Positions 8,106 through 16,808 of a stretch of DNA of 17,842 nt are shown piece after piece (the first letter of the stretch is position 1; the number at the start of each line of letters is the position of its first letter). The translations under genes and the position numbers were made by a program. Origin of the DNA: Deinococcus humi (lineage in GTDB: Bacteria > Deinococcota > Deinococci > Deinococcales > Deinococcaceae); assembly GCF_014201875.1 (NCBI RefSeq), contig NZ_JACHFL010000036.1, positions 1 to 17,842 of the forward strand, in the 5' to 3' direction. The notes beneath the pieces are model-generated. The model made no database searches. It was not told the origin of the DNA and worked only from the letters and a program-made list of their open reading frames with translations.

Positions 8106-8768
8106 ATGACCCGTTACCGCAAACAGGACCCCGAAATGACCCGCCGCCGCTTTATCAACGCGGCCATGGGCACCACCGCCACCGTGGGCATCGTCAGTCT
8201 GGTCGGCGTTCTGGGCACCGCGAACCCGGTGTTCCGCCTGACCCGTGACAAGATGCCGCCCGTCGAGGGTGACGTGCTTGTTCACGCCTCGGCCAGTAAG
8301 GAAGGCGAGATCATCAAGCCCAGCGAACTCAGTGAGCAGCTGATCCGTGCCTGGCCGATGGGCAAGGACAAGGAAGGCAACAATCTGATCCGCAAGGGTG
8401 ACCCCAACAACGTGCTGGCCGTGTTCCGTTACCCCAAGGGACAGATTGTTGCCCCCACCAACCTGGAAGCCACCATTGACGGCGAGATCGTGGCGTACAG
8501 CGATATCTGCACCCACGCAGGCTGCTCGGTCAGCGACGACGACCAGCAGGAAGGTCAGATGAAGTGCCCCTGCCACTCGGGTCAGTACGATCCCAAGCGC
8601 GGCTGCATTGTGGTGGGCGGTCCGCCACCGCGTCCACTGGCGCAGCTGCCGATCAAGATGGACGGCGACAAGCTGGTGGTGGCCGGATTCTTCCTCGAAA
8701 ATCCGTACCCGTTTACGGAGGCCGAATGGGAAGCCCGCAAGGAAGCAGTCAAGGCGCAGCTCGCATGA
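8106..8768 (+). CDS. Rieske iron-sulfur protein of the bc complex
   Basis: 220 residues. The ATG is preceded by AGTGAGG at 8 nt spacing. The N-terminus has Thr-Arg-Arg-Arg-Phe-Ile at 12-17, a Tat-type signal, followed by a hydrophobic anchor (about 18-40) that probably stays uncleaved. The [2Fe-2S] ligands are Cys135 and His137 (CTHAGC) and Cys154 and His157 (CPCHSG), with Cys140 and Cys156 as the conserved disulfide pair. A Gly-Pro-Pro-Pro-Arg-Pro-Leu loop follows, as in all Rieske folds. It takes one electron from quinol at the Qo site of cytochrome b and hands it to the cytochrome c subunit. It lies 53 bases after that subunit and 40 before cytochrome b, as one operon. Corresponds to fbcF of Thermus. 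Confidence 0.96.
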   Translation: MTRYRKQDPEMTRRRFINAAMGTTATVGIVSLVGVLGTANPVFRLTRDKMPPVEGDVLVHASASKEGEIIKPSELSEQLIRAWPMGKDKEGNNLIRKGDPNNVLAVFRYPKGQIVAPTNLEATIDGEIVAYSDICTHAGCSVSDDDQQEGQMKCPCHSGQYDPKRGCIVVGGPPPRPLAQLPIKMDGDKLVVAGFFLENPYPFTEAEWEARKEAVKAQLA

Positions 8769-8808
8769 ACTCCACCTTCTCTCAGGGACAGCATAAGGAG
8801 AACAGCGC

Positions 8809-10128
8809 ATGAACCAATGGCTCGACGAACGCCTGCACATCTCGCGCCTGAACGACAAGTTCCTGCGCAAAGCCTTCCCCGTTCACCACAGCTTCTTCCT
8901 GGGTGAAATCACGTTGTTCAGCTTGATCATCCTGATCATTACCGGGATCGTGCTGGCGCTGTCCTACGAACCCAGCAACAGCCTGATCGTCAACTCCTTC
9001 GATCCGGGCACCGCCGACAAGCCCAACCTGATACCGGCGGCGTACCACTCGGCTCTCAAGATCAATGCCATGCCCTTCGGGGACATGCTGCGCCGCGTCC
9101 ATCACTGGACCGCCAACATCATGGTGGCCGCTGCCGTCATTCACATGATGCGGATCTACTTCACGGGCGCCTTCAAGAAGCCCCGCGAGATCAACTGGTG
9201 GATCGGCATGCTGCTGCTGATCTTCACCGCCCTGACGGCCGTGACCGGCTACATCCTGCCCTACGACAACTACGCCTACAACACGGTTAAGGTGGTCTAC
9301 GGTATTGCCGCCTCGATCCCCTGGATCGGCAGCTGGCTGGCGCAGGCGGCCTTTGCAGGCAACTTCCCTGGTGAGGGCATCATCCCGCGTATCTACGGCT
9401 ACCACATCATGCTGCTGCCGGGCATTCTGCTGGCCCTGACGGGCGCGCATATGCTGCTGATGATCAAGCAGAAGCACACCCAGCCCCAGTACGCCAAGCG
9501 GATTGCCTACAAGAAGATCGTCGGTGTGCCGCTGCTGACCCAGCAGACCCCCATCATGTTGATGCTGACGCTGCTGTTCGCCGGGATCGTGCTGCTGTTC
9601 AGCGCGTTTATTCCCGTGCACCCGGTCGAGTTCTTCGGGCCGCCCAGCACCACACCGATTCAGAACATCAAGCCTGACTGGTACCTCCTGTGGGTGTTCG
9701 GCGCGCTGGCGATCATCCCCAGTTTCGAACTCACCATCTTCGGCGGCATCATCGGCTCAGAATTTGTCGGCGCGATCCTGCTGCCCACCGTGGTCATCGC
9801 CGCGATGTTCGCCGTCCCCATGCTGGACCGCAGCAAGGACAACAACTACTACGCCGAGAACCCCACCAATCACCCCGTGCGACTGGCTATCGGGACCTCG
9901 TTCATGGCGCTGCTGATCATCATGTCGGTGGCCGGGTACAAGCCGGATCTGATCAGCGCCAACGTGTTGACGACCGGTAACGCCAATACCGTGCTGTGGA
10001 TCCTGATGTTCGTGGTTCCCGCTGTGACTTACTTCGCCACCATTGGAATCGTGCGCGGCATTCGTGCCCTGCGCGAGGCCGACGAGCGCGAGTCGCTGGC
10101 GCACTCCACCGCAGCCGCCGACGACTGA
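8809..10128 (+). CDS. Cytochrome b of the bc complex, full-length (unsplit)
   Basis: 439 residues; ATG with AAGGAG at 8 nt spacing. The N-terminal haem-binding half and the C-terminal half (subunit-IV-like) are in one chain, as in bc1. Haem ligands are His98 and His112 in helix B and His199 and His214 in helix D. The helix D pair is 15 apart (14 residues between), the spacing of cytochrome b6, whereas bc1 has 14. The Qo-site motif is Pro289-Asp-Trp-Tyr292 instead of PEWY, a known natural variant. Both are consistent with a menaquinone-oxidising enzyme. About eight or more membrane helices are visible, with three after the PDWY segment. Corresponds to fbcB of Thermus. A strong terminator follows within 15 bases. 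Confidence 0.96.
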   Translation: MNQWLDERLHISRLNDKFLRKAFPVHHSFFLGEITLFSLIILIITGIVLALSYEPSNSLIVNSFDPGTADKPNLIPAAYHSALKINAMPFGDMLRRVHHWTANIMVAAAVIHMMRIYFTGAFKKPREINWWIGMLLLIFTALTAVTGYILPYDNYAYNTVKVVYGIAASIPWIGSWLAQAAFAGNFPGEGIIPRIYGYHIMLLPGILLALTGAHMLLMIKQKHTQPQYAKRIAYKKIVGVPLLTQQTPIMLMLTLLFAGIVLLFSAFIPVHPVEFFGPPSTTPIQNIKPDWYLLWVFGALAIIPSFELTIFGGIIGSEFVGAILLPTVVIAAMFAVPMLDRSKDNNYYAENPTNHPVRLAIGTSFMALLIIMSVAGYKPDLISANVLTTGNANTVLWILMFVVPAVTYFATIGIVRGIRALREADERESLAHSTAAADD

Positions 10129-10142
10129 ACCCTGTTACCGTA

Positions 10143-10183
10143 ACCGCCCCGGCACCTGGCCAGGTGCCGGGGCGGTTTTTCTT
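10143..10183 (+). terminator. Strong Rho-independent terminator of the bc-complex operon
   Basis: A perfect 34-base palindrome centred between 10159 and 10160 (ACCGCCCCGGCACCTGG and its complement), immediately followed by five T (10176-10180). Confidence 0.95.
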
Positions 10184-10188
10184 ATGCT
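10183..10188 (+). promoter_or_regulatory. -10 box before the 66-aa protein
   Basis: TATGCT ends directly before the ATG at 10189 and lies 6 nt before the in-frame GTG at 10195. By the spacing seen at neighbouring genes, transcription and translation would start at that GTG. Confidence 0.45.
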
Positions 10189-10389
10189 ATGCCTGTGGAA
10201 CATCTCGCTTATCACCTAGCCCGTGAAGCCCGTAGCCTTGGTCTGGAATCGACCGATCTAGAAGGGGTCAGCCCCGAAACCGTGGTGGCTTTTGCCCAGC
10301 GCGTATTGAGTGAGCTGGCAGCGCTAGGCCTGATCCATGGCAGGGAAGAGCTGGACTGCTGGGCCGTGCCGCGCAAGAGTGGGCATTGA
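10189..10389 (+). CDS. Small hypothetical protein (66 aa)
   Basis: 66 residues from the ATG at 10189, or 64 from the GTG at 10195 that fits a leaderless start better. The protein is soluble and mostly helical: an amphipathic helix (about 4-17), a SPETVVAFAQRVLSEL helix (about 28-43) and a short C-terminal beta-like end with one Cys. I do not recognise a family. It lies between the bc operon terminator and a convergent small gene, whose terminator begins 18 bases after this stop. Its isolation between terminators and its own -10 box argue for a separate small gene rather than chance reading. Confidence 0.65.
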   Translation: MPVEHLAYHLAREARSLGLESTDLEGVSPETVVAFAQRVLSELAALGLIHGREELDCWAVPRKSGH

Positions 10390-10406
10390 GACTTGGGCAA
10401 AGGCAC

Positions 10407-10434
10407 AAAAAAAACCGCCTCATTAAGGAGGCGG
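10407..10434 (-). terminator. Terminator of the 83-aa protein gene
   Basis: On the minus strand: CCGCCTC, a 6-nt loop, GAGGCGG and then eight T. It begins 23 bases past the stop at 10457. On the plus strand the stem is not followed by a T-run, so it serves the minus-strand gene mainly. Confidence 0.9.
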
Positions 10435-10456
10435 CTGGAATTTAAAGGGCTAGCGC

Positions 10457-10708
10457 TCAAGCCTGAACGCGATTGCTGGGTCTGACCACAGCCACCTGCT
10501 CGCCGCCCTCACGACTGCCAGCGCTATAGCCGACCTGCGCACCAAACTGCCAGGCCAGCTTAATCATGAAGAGGATGGCTTCCTCGTCGTGGGTCTCGAT
10601 CAGATGCCGCAGATGTTCAGGCAACCCGTCGGGCAACGGCATGGCCCCGAGCTGCTCACTGTATTCGGTCCGGAGCTGCTCGAACCACTCAGCATAGGGG
10701 TTCGTCAT
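10457..10708 (-). CDS. Small hypothetical acidic protein (83 aa)
   Basis: 83 residues from the ATG at 10708, which lies exactly 7 nt after TAAGAT. Three codons upstream another ATG (10717) overlaps that -10 box and is therefore unlikely. The protein starts with a helical, acidic part (TNPYAEWFEQL, about 2-45), then a helix ATG-proximal to EEAILFMIKLAWQFGAQ (about 42-58), and a basic, flexible C-terminus. No motif or membrane segment is convincing. I do not recognise a family. It has its own promoter and a strong terminator, and is divergent from the IscA/ErpA-type gene. Confidence 0.7.
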   Translation of the reverse strand: MTNPYAEWFEQLRTEYSEQLGAMPLPDGLPEHLRHLIETHDEEAILFMIKLAWQFGAQVGYSAGSREGGEQVAVVRPSNRVQA

Positions 10709-10715
10709 AGAACCC

Positions 10716-10721
10716 ATCTTA
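10716..10721 (-). promoter_or_regulatory. -10 box of leaderless promoter for the 83-aa protein
   Basis: TAAGAT on the minus strand, then 7 nt, then ATG (10708). It decides the start among several in-frame ATGs. Confidence 0.6.
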
Positions 10722-10880
10722 ACATGACAGCACTCAAGGAATGTAAGCGGCGCAGTGGATTTCGGCATAGCTGGCCCCATCATTACAGCGCTCGCAGCAA
10801 CAGTCCTGCACGTTGCCAAAACCGATCCTGTAGTTCATTCACTTTGCTTTCCGCGCACCTTTTTATTGCGCCAATGGTGC

Positions 10881-10886
10881 TACGCT
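10881..10886 (+). promoter_or_regulatory. -10 box of leaderless promoter for the IscA/ErpA-type gene
   Basis: TACGCT, then 6 nt, then ATG (10893). The reading frame is open further upstream to 10755, but that extension has no family resemblance and the -10 box sets the start. Confidence 0.6.
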
Positions 10887-10892
10887 TCACGC

Positions 10893-11315
10893 ATGACCGC
10901 GACGACCTATCCCGAAACCCACGGTGACGTGCCTGAAAAGGCCATGACCATCAGCGAATTTGGCGCGCAGAAGGCTCTGGGCATCATCGGCCAGAGTGGT
11001 AAGGAGAATGCGGGCGTGCGCGTCTTTATCAAGAGCGGCGGCTGTAGTGGTTACCAATACGGCATGGCCATTGATGACCGCGAACTGGAAGGCGACACCA
11101 TCGTGCATGACCGGGGTGTCAAGCTGCTCGTTGATCATATGAGCTTGTCTCTTCTGCGGGGCAGCGAAGTGGACTTTGTGGAAAACATGATGGGCGGTGG
11201 CTTCACCGTCAACAACCCCAACGCCACCAGCTCCTGTGGTTGTGGTCACTCTTTCCGCACGGATAGTGCCCAGTCGCCTGATGGTGAAGGCAGCACTGGC
11301 TGTGGCAGCCATTAG
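10893..11315 (+). CDS. HesB/IscA/ErpA-family iron-sulfur carrier protein
   Basis: 140 residues. The A-type carrier domain (about 16-120) has the three conserved cysteines that bind an Fe-S cluster or iron: Cys51 in GGCSGYQY, and Cys115 and Cys117 in SSCGCGHSF. Such proteins receive clusters from the Suf or Isc scaffold and deliver them to apo-proteins in the cytoplasm. A non-conserved tail of about 20 residues, Ser/Gly-rich and ending Gly-Cys-Gly-Ser-His, extends beyond the usual C-terminus and adds a fourth Cys. The N-terminal 15 residues are also extra. No suf genes are adjacent. It could serve the Rieske protein encoded 2 kb away, but that is inference. A hairpin follows 30 bases after the stop. 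Confidence 0.92.
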   Translation: MTATTYPETHGDVPEKAMTISEFGAQKALGIIGQSGKENAGVRVFIKSGGCSGYQYGMAIDDRELEGDTIVHDRGVKLLVDHMSLSLLRGSEVDFVENMMGGGFTVNNPNATSSCGCGHSFRTDSAQSPDGEGSTGCGSH

Positions 11316-11345
11316 AACTGATCGACTCACCATCTAAACTTTTTG

Positions 11346-11378
11346 CGGGCCAGAACTATTGTTCTGGCCCGTTCGCTT
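11346..11378 (+). terminator. Probable terminator after the Fe-S carrier gene
   Basis: CGGGCCAGAAC, loop TATT, GTTCTGGCCCG: a perfect 11-bp stem, followed by TTCGCTT. The T-tract is interrupted, so efficiency is uncertain. Between here and the promoter at 11512 I see no gene or further repeat. Confidence 0.7.
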
Positions 11379-11511
11379 GCCATGAGACGTATTTCCGGGC
11401 GGTGGGCCAGGATGGCGCGGTGCATGCTGCGCCAAGTTTGAGTTCGTCCTGCCTTCCCGACGTTCAAATTGCATCGATGTGTTGTCGCGCGATGCTATCA
11501 GCGCCACAGCC

Positions 11512-11539
11512 TTGACACTTCTTCACCCCGCCCTATACT
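11512..11539 (+). promoter_or_regulatory. Consensus sigma70-type promoter of the peptide ABC importer
   Basis: TTGACA (11512-11517), 16-base spacer, TATACT (11534-11539). Transcription should start near 11546, leaving a leader of about 54 nt with a GGAGG ribosome-binding site (11590-11594) 5 nt before the ATG at 11600. Unlike most genes here, this one is clearly not leaderless. Confidence 0.9.
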
Positions 11540-11599
11540 GACGCTCATCACTACAGTTTAGGGCTGGAAACGGCCTGTGCAAGAGTCTTGGAGGCGTTC

Positions 11600-13396
11600 A
11601 TGAAAGAAGTGTCCCTGAAGAAGGTCCTGACCCTTTCCGCCCTTTTGCTGACACCTGCGGTCTTAGCTCCCGCTCAGGCGGGTCCGGCCAACAACAGCCT
11701 GATTGTCGGCACCTCACAGGAACCGCCGAACATCTACGATCCATGGGTGACCAACAATTTGGCGATCAGCACCGAGATCAACAACTGGATGGGCGCCACC
11801 CTGACTGGTCTGGACAACGACGGTAAACTGTACGCGGACATGGCCACTCGGGTGCCCACCCTGGCCAACGGCGGCTACAAGGTGGTCAAGGACGCCAGTG
11901 GCAAGGTCATCCGCAACAGCCTGACCTACACCATCCGCCCGGATGCCAAATGGAGCGACGGCTCGCAGATCACCACCGCTGACTTCGAGTTCTGGCTCAT
12001 GGTACAGAACGACGAGCGCGTGCCGGTGCCGGACCGTTACCCTTTCGAGAACGCCAAGATCACGCGCGGCGCGAACAACAAGACGTTCACCATCACCTTT
12101 GATCCGCCGTACCTGTTCGCCGAGCAGGCGGGCGCCCCCGGTGTCGCTCCCTCGGCGGCCATGAAGGCTGGCTGGGACGCCTTCAACGCGGCCACCAAGG
12201 GTCAGAAGCCCAGCGACGCGGTCAATGAGCAGTGGATCAAGTTCCTCAACCAGTACACCACCTCCAACAACCTGCCTAAGGTGGTGGCCGGTCCCTTCAA
12301 GCCCACTGCGTGGCGGCCCGGCAACAGCCTGACCATGACCCGCAATCCCAATTATTGGCGCAAGCCCTCTGGCGGCGAGAGCAAGTACCTCCAGACCGTG
12401 ACCTACCGCTTCATTCCCAACACCAACACCCTCAAGGTCAACGTGCTGTCGGGCCAGGTAGACGCGCTGGCGACGGTAGGACTGTCGTTTGATCAGGCCA
12501 TTGACCTGCAACGAGGACAGCGCAAGTTCAGCACCTACTTCGTACCCGGTGCAGTGTGGGAGCATATCGACATCAACACACGCGGCCAGAAGGCCAAGGA
12601 CCTGGATCTGGACGATCCCAACGTCCGTCAGGCGCTGCTGTACGCCATTGACCGTACGTCACTGGTCAAGGCTCTGTTCCAGGGCAAGCAGCCCGTGTCC
12701 AACGTGTTCATCAACCCGCTGGCCACCGTGTACAAGAAGGACGTGCAGACCTATCCCTTCGATCCGGCCAAGGCCAAGGCGCTGTTCGCCGCTGCAGGCT
12801 GGACGCCCGGCAGCGACGGCATCCTGCAAAAGGGTGGCAAGAAGTTCAGCCTGAACTTCGGCACCACGGCGGGCAACAGCGTGCGTGAGCGCGTGCAGCA
12901 GATCCTTCAGGCGCAGTGGAAGGCCGTGGGCGTGCAGGTCAACATTCAGAACTATCCGTCCAGCGTCTTTTTCGGCGCGGATTTCCTGTCCAAGGGCGCC
13001 GAGGGCAAGTGGGATCTGGCGATGTACGCTTGGACCGCCAACCCCATCTTCGAAGAGGGCGATCTCTTCAAGGGATCAGGTGTTCCCACCGAGGCCAACG
13101 GCTACGCTGGCCAGAACAACTCGGGCTGGATCAACGCTGACTACGACAAGTTGCAACTCCAGGCGCGCACTGAGTTCAACCCCGCCGCGCGCAACAAGCT
13201 CTTTGACCAGATGCAGACCATCTGGGCCAAGAACGTGCCGTCGCTGCCGCTGTACTACCGCGTCAACCCGTACATCCAGGCCAACGGACTGGCCAACTAC
13301 GACTTCAGCGCCTACACGCTGTACCCCACCTGGGATGCCTACCGCGTGGGCTGGACGAGCAAGGGCGCGGTCTCGGCCCACAAGCAGAAGGAATAA
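11600..13396 (+). CDS. Peptide-type ABC transporter substrate-binding protein (SBP family 5)
   Basis: 598 residues, slightly longer than the usual 500-550 of DppA/OppA proteins. The ATG at 11600 has GGAGG at 5 nt spacing. The signal peptide (Lys-rich start, hydrophobic 10-25) probably ends after Ala-Gln-Ala near residue 28. Family hallmarks are Trp118-Ser-Asp-Gly, the RNPNYWR segment at 248-254 and the [14 protein letters not shown] helix in the C-terminal lobe. It captures peptides or similar oligomers outside the membrane and delivers them to the two permeases encoded downstream. Substrate specificity cannot be read from sequence. A strong promoter and a separate 122-base gap before the permease suggest it is made in excess, as usual for binding proteins. 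Confidence 0.93.
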   Translation: MKEVSLKKVLTLSALLLTPAVLAPAQAGPANNSLIVGTSQEPPNIYDPWVTNNLAISTEINNWMGATLTGLDNDGKLYADMATRVPTLANGGYKVVKDASGKVIRNSLTYTIRPDAKWSDGSQITTADFEFWLMVQNDERVPVPDRYPFENAKITRGANNKTFTITFDPPYLFAEQAGAPGVAPSAAMKAGWDAFNAATKGQKPSDAVNEQWIKFLNQYTTSNNLPKVVAGPFKPTAWRPGNSLTMTRNPNYWRKPSGGESKYLQTVTYRFIPNTNTLKVNVLSGQVDALATVGLSFDQAIDLQRGQRKFSTYFVPGAVWEHIDINTRGQKAKDLDLDDPNVRQALLYAIDRTSLVKALFQGKQPVSNVFINPLATVYKKDVQTYPFDPAKAKALFAAAGWTPGSDGILQKGGKKFSLNFGTTAGNSVRERVQQILQAQWKAVGVQVNIQNYPSSVFFGADFLSKGAEGKWDLAMYAWTANPIFEEGDLFKGSGVPTEANGYAGQNNSGWINADYDKLQLQARTEFNPAARNKLFDQMQTIWAKNVPSLPLYYRVNPYIQANGLANYDFSAYTLYPTWDAYRVGWTSKGAVSAHKQKE

Positions 13397-13433
13397 CCGG
13401 GGACAGGGCGCACACCGCCTGAACCTCGGCATG

Positions 13434-13471
13434 GGGGAGAGGATGCGCCGCACATTGGCCTTCCTCTCCCC
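13434..13471 (+). promoter_or_regulatory. Inverted repeat between binding-protein and permease genes
   Basis: GGGGAGAGGA (13434-13443) pairs perfectly with TCCTCTCCCC (13462-13471) across an 18-base loop. No T-tract follows. Such stem-loops in importer operons often stabilise the upstream mRNA or reduce read-through, giving more binding protein than permease; here that is inference. Confidence 0.5.
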
Positions 13472-13519
13472 GCTCGCGTTCAACGCTCTTTTCCATGTTC
13501 CTGAAAGGATGGCTTTTCT

Positions 13520-14512
13520 ATGGCAACCTACGCCCTGCGCCGGATCCTGCAGATGATCCCGCTGCTGCTCGTAATCAGTCTGGTGATTTTTGGCCTGACC
13601 GCCCTGCAGCCCGGCGACCCGGTCGATCAGCTGATCTTCGGCAACCCGCGCATTACCCCTGAGGATATTGCCCGGCTGCGCGAGGCCTATGGCCTGAACA
13701 CGCCCTGGCCCCAGCGGTACGTGTCGTGGCTGCTGCGGGCCTTCCAGGGTGAATTCGGGTATTCACGCGACTTCGGTATTCCGGCCACCCAGTTCATCTT
13801 TACCCAGCGCCTGCCCAATACCCTGCTCCTGACCATCCCCGCGCTGGTGATCAGTACCCTGATCGCTGTGCCGTTGGGCATCTATTCGGCCATCCGCCAA
13901 TACAGCACGCTGGACTACGTGCTGACCTTCCTGAGCTTCGTGGCCTTCAGCGCCCCCGTCTTCTGGATCGGCGTGATGGCGCTGTACCTGTTCGCGGTGT
14001 ACCTGCCGCAAGTGACGGGTGGGGCCATCGCCCTGCCGCCCGGCGGTCTGGGCAATTTAAGCCCGGAGGACGGGTTCTGGCCCTTCTGGCTAGACCGCCT
14101 GAAATACCTGATCCTCCCGCTGTCCATCCTGATGTTCCGTGAAATTGCCGCCACCACCCGCTTCATGCGCGCCAGTTTTCTGGAGGTGATCGGCCAGGAC
14201 TTCGTGCGGACGGCGCGGGCCAAGGGGCTGCCCAACCGCGCGGTGATCTTCAAGCACGCGCTGAGAAATGCCTTGATTCCGATCATCACCATTCTGGGTC
14301 TGTCCATTCCGGGCCTGTTCGGCGGCGCGGTCCTGACCGAGACGGTGTTCTCGTGGCCGGGCATGGGCCGCGCGCTGCTCGATTCACTGGTCAGCAAGGA
14401 CTTCAACGTGGTGATGCTGTGCCTGATGATGCTGGCCATCCTGACCGTGGTGTTCCAGTTGCTCGCCGATCTGGCCTACGCTTTGGTGGATCCCCGGATT
14501 CGCTACTCGTGA
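13520..14512 (+). CDS. Peptide ABC transporter permease, DppB/OppB type
   Basis: 330 residues, normal for the family. The N-terminus is the typical short amphipathic segment ([13 protein letters not shown]) entering helix 1, followed by the conserved GDPVDQL-like periplasmic stretch. About six membrane helices are visible. The EAA loop that contacts the ATPase lies around 225-260 (RTARAKGL, then [10 protein letters not shown]), followed by the conserved [16 protein letters not shown] segment. AAAGGATGG upstream may act as ribosome-binding site, though the spacing is long (about 11). It forms a heterodimeric channel with the next gene product. No ATP-binding subunit gene lies in the window. 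Confidence 0.95.
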   Translation: MATYALRRILQMIPLLLVISLVIFGLTALQPGDPVDQLIFGNPRITPEDIARLREAYGLNTPWPQRYVSWLLRAFQGEFGYSRDFGIPATQFIFTQRLPNTLLLTIPALVISTLIAVPLGIYSAIRQYSTLDYVLTFLSFVAFSAPVFWIGVMALYLFAVYLPQVTGGAIALPPGGLGNLSPEDGFWPFWLDRLKYLILPLSILMFREIAATTRFMRASFLEVIGQDFVRTARAKGLPNRAVIFKHALRNALIPIITILGLSIPGLFGGAVLTETVFSWPGMGRALLDSLVSKDFNVVMLCLMMLAILTVVFQLLADLAYALVDPRIRYS

Positions 14513-14540
14513 GGCTCGTGACCCTGAAGGTGGCCCTCCC

Positions 14541-15470
<930 letters not shown>

Positions 15471-15484
15471 CCCGCGCTCACAAG

Positions 15485-15523
15485 ACCGCAGGCGGAGGAA
15501 ACTCCGTGCCTGCGGTTCTTTTT
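15485..15523 (+). terminator. Terminator of the peptide importer operon
   Basis: ACCGCAGGC-GGAG, GAAA tetraloop, CTCC, a 2-base bulge, GCCTGCGGT, then TCTTTTT. It begins 14 bases after the DppC stop. Confidence 0.93.
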
Positions 15524-15545
15524 GTCTGCCGCGCCGATTTTCCCG

Positions 15546-15551
15546 TATGCT
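15546..15551 (+). promoter_or_regulatory. -10 box of leaderless promoter for ruvC
   Basis: TATGCT, 6 nt, ATG (15558). It excludes an extended start at 15522, which would fall in the T-tract of the preceding terminator. Confidence 0.6.
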
Positions 15552-15557
15552 GGACGC

Positions 15558-16058
15558 ATGATCGTCCTCGGTATTGATCCCGGCCTCGCCAACCTGGGCC
15601 TAGGGCTGGTGGACGGAAATGTTCGCAAGGCTCGGCATCTGCATCACGTCTGCCTCACCACCGAGAGCGCCTGGGTTATGCCGCGTCGCCTGGCCTACAT
15701 TCACAGCGAGGTCAGCCGACTGATCGACACATACCAGCCGGAGGCGGTGGCCATTGAGGACCAGATTCTGCGTCGTCAGGCGGACGTGGCCTTCAAGGTG
15801 GGACAGGCCTTCGGCGTGGTACAACTGGCATGCGCTCAGGCAGGAGTGCCGGTGCATCACTATGGTCCTATGCAGGTCAAGAAGGCGCTGGTGGGTGCTG
15901 GCCGCGCTGACAAGGAACAGGTCATCTACATGGTCAAGGCGTCGCTGGGTGTGCGTGAACTGTTCAACAACCACGCGGCGGACGCTCTGGCGCTGGCGCT
16001 GACCCATCTGGCGCATCAACCCATGCAGGCCGCGGCTTCCCGGCTGGCCCGCGCCTAG
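15558..16058 (+). CDS. ruvC: Holliday-junction resolvase RuvC
   Basis: 166 residues, the usual length. RuvC cuts Holliday junctions symmetrically, working with the RuvAB motor in recombinational repair. The metal-binding active site is Asp7 (GIDPG), Glu67 (AIEDQ), His139 and Asp142 (NNHAADALALA). In E. coli the third position is Asp138; the Thermus thermophilus enzyme has His143, so His here is the Deinococcus-Thermus form and not a defect. Conserved basic residues of the DNA-binding side (Lys108-Lys109, in the MQVKKALVGAGRADK segment) are present. ruvA and ruvB are not next to it. The following membrane protease gene starts 11 bases after the stop and is probably cotranscribed. Confidence 0.96.
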   Translation: MIVLGIDPGLANLGLGLVDGNVRKARHLHHVCLTTESAWVMPRRLAYIHSEVSRLIDTYQPEAVAIEDQILRRQADVAFKVGQAFGVVQLACAQAGVPVHHYGPMQVKKALVGAGRADKEQVIYMVKASLGVRELFNNHAADALALALTHLAHQPMQAAASRLARA

Positions 16059-16069
16059 CGCTACGCTGA

Positions 16070-16804
16070 ATGCCTACCGCCTCACTGTCACTCTCGTTGC
16101 TGGCCTCTGTGGCGGTCACGCTGTGGTGGCTGTGGTTCTTCGTGCGCCGTGACCGTCATCCCGAACCGCTGTGGCTGCTGGCCCGTACCTTCGCGTGGGG
16201 GATGTTCGCATGGCTGATCTCGGCGGCGTTCGAGGCCAGTCTGGGCAAGATGCTGGACTCCACCCTGCCGCTAACCTTATTGGTGGTGGCCTTGCTGACT
16301 GCCGTAATCGAGGAGGGTAGCAAATTCGTGGCCGCCACCACAGCCATTACCGAGCTGTCCTTCGATGAGCCGATGGACGGGCTGGTCTATGCCGTGACCG
16401 CTGCGCTGGGCTTCGCGCTGATGGAGAACGTGACCTACACGCTCGGATTCGGAAGCGGGGCTGCCACCTGGCACGCACTGGTGACCACGTTGGCCCACGC
16501 TCTGTTCAGTGCGCCGCAGGGTTACGCCCTCGGCGGCCTGCACTGGCAGCAGGTCAGAGGCCCTAGTCTCGGTTCGGTCAAAGGTTGGGTGATGCGTGGG
16601 GTGTTGCTCAGCATCGCGCTGCATTTCGCCTTTAACAGCCTGCTTTCTGGCCCACCCGGATTGTGGCCGTTCCTGGCGCTGATCGCCGTGGTGGCCTTGA
16701 TGATCGGCCTCGCCAGCCGTTACTACCGCAGGTTCGAGGCTCACGCCCGCGAACATGGTCCCTCACCGTATTTCTTGGAGACCCAGGCGAGGCGCAGAAC
16801 TTAA
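16070..16804 (+). CDS. prsW: PrsW-family intramembrane metalloprotease
   Basis: 244 residues with about seven or eight hydrophobic segments. Family motifs are all visible: Arg-Arg-Asp-x-x-Pro-Glu-Pro at 26-33 after helix 1, the Glu81-Glu82-Gly-Ser-Lys85 motif, PMDGLVYA at 101-108 followed by GFALMEN (114-120), and His143 in AHALFSAPQGYALG, plus a further ALHFAFN segment. These Glu and His residues are the expected metal-binding and catalytic set in the membrane. In Bacillus subtilis PrsW makes the first cut in an anti-sigma factor; in other phyla substrates are unknown, and no sigma/anti-sigma pair is adjacent here. TACGCT lies only 2 nt before the ATG, so coupling to ruvC is more likely than an own promoter. 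It ends 4 bases from the convergent MoaD-MoaE gene. Confidence 0.88.
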   Translation: MPTASLSLSLLASVAVTLWWLWFFVRRDRHPEPLWLLARTFAWGMFAWLISAAFEASLGKMLDSTLPLTLLVVALLTAVIEEGSKFVAATTAITELSFDEPMDGLVYAVTAALGFALMENVTYTLGFGSGAATWHALVTTLAHALFSAPQGYALGGLHWQQVRGPSLGSVKGWVMRGVLLSIALHFAFNSLLSGPPGLWPFLALIAVVALMIGLASRYYRRFEAHAREHGPSPYFLETQARRRT

Positions 16805-16808
16805 AGTT

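Noticed and set aside
8058..9621. Two long antisense frames over the Rieske and cytochrome b genes
   Set aside because: Same reason: the plus strand carries complete metal-ligand and haem-ligand motifs.
10755..10892. 46-residue N-terminal extension of the Fe-S carrier
   Set aside because: No family similarity, and the -10 box at 10881 lies inside it, directly before the normal start.
11316..11600. Search for a radiation/desiccation response motif or a further gene before the importer
   Set aside because: No copy of the 17-base palindrome known from Deinococcus is visible, and no frame with a start signal; only the hairpin and the sigma70-type promoter are supported.
15558..16058. His139 in place of the catalytic Asp of E. 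coli RuvC, seen as a possible inactivation
   Set aside because: The Thermus enzyme has the same His and is active; this is a normal lineage variant.
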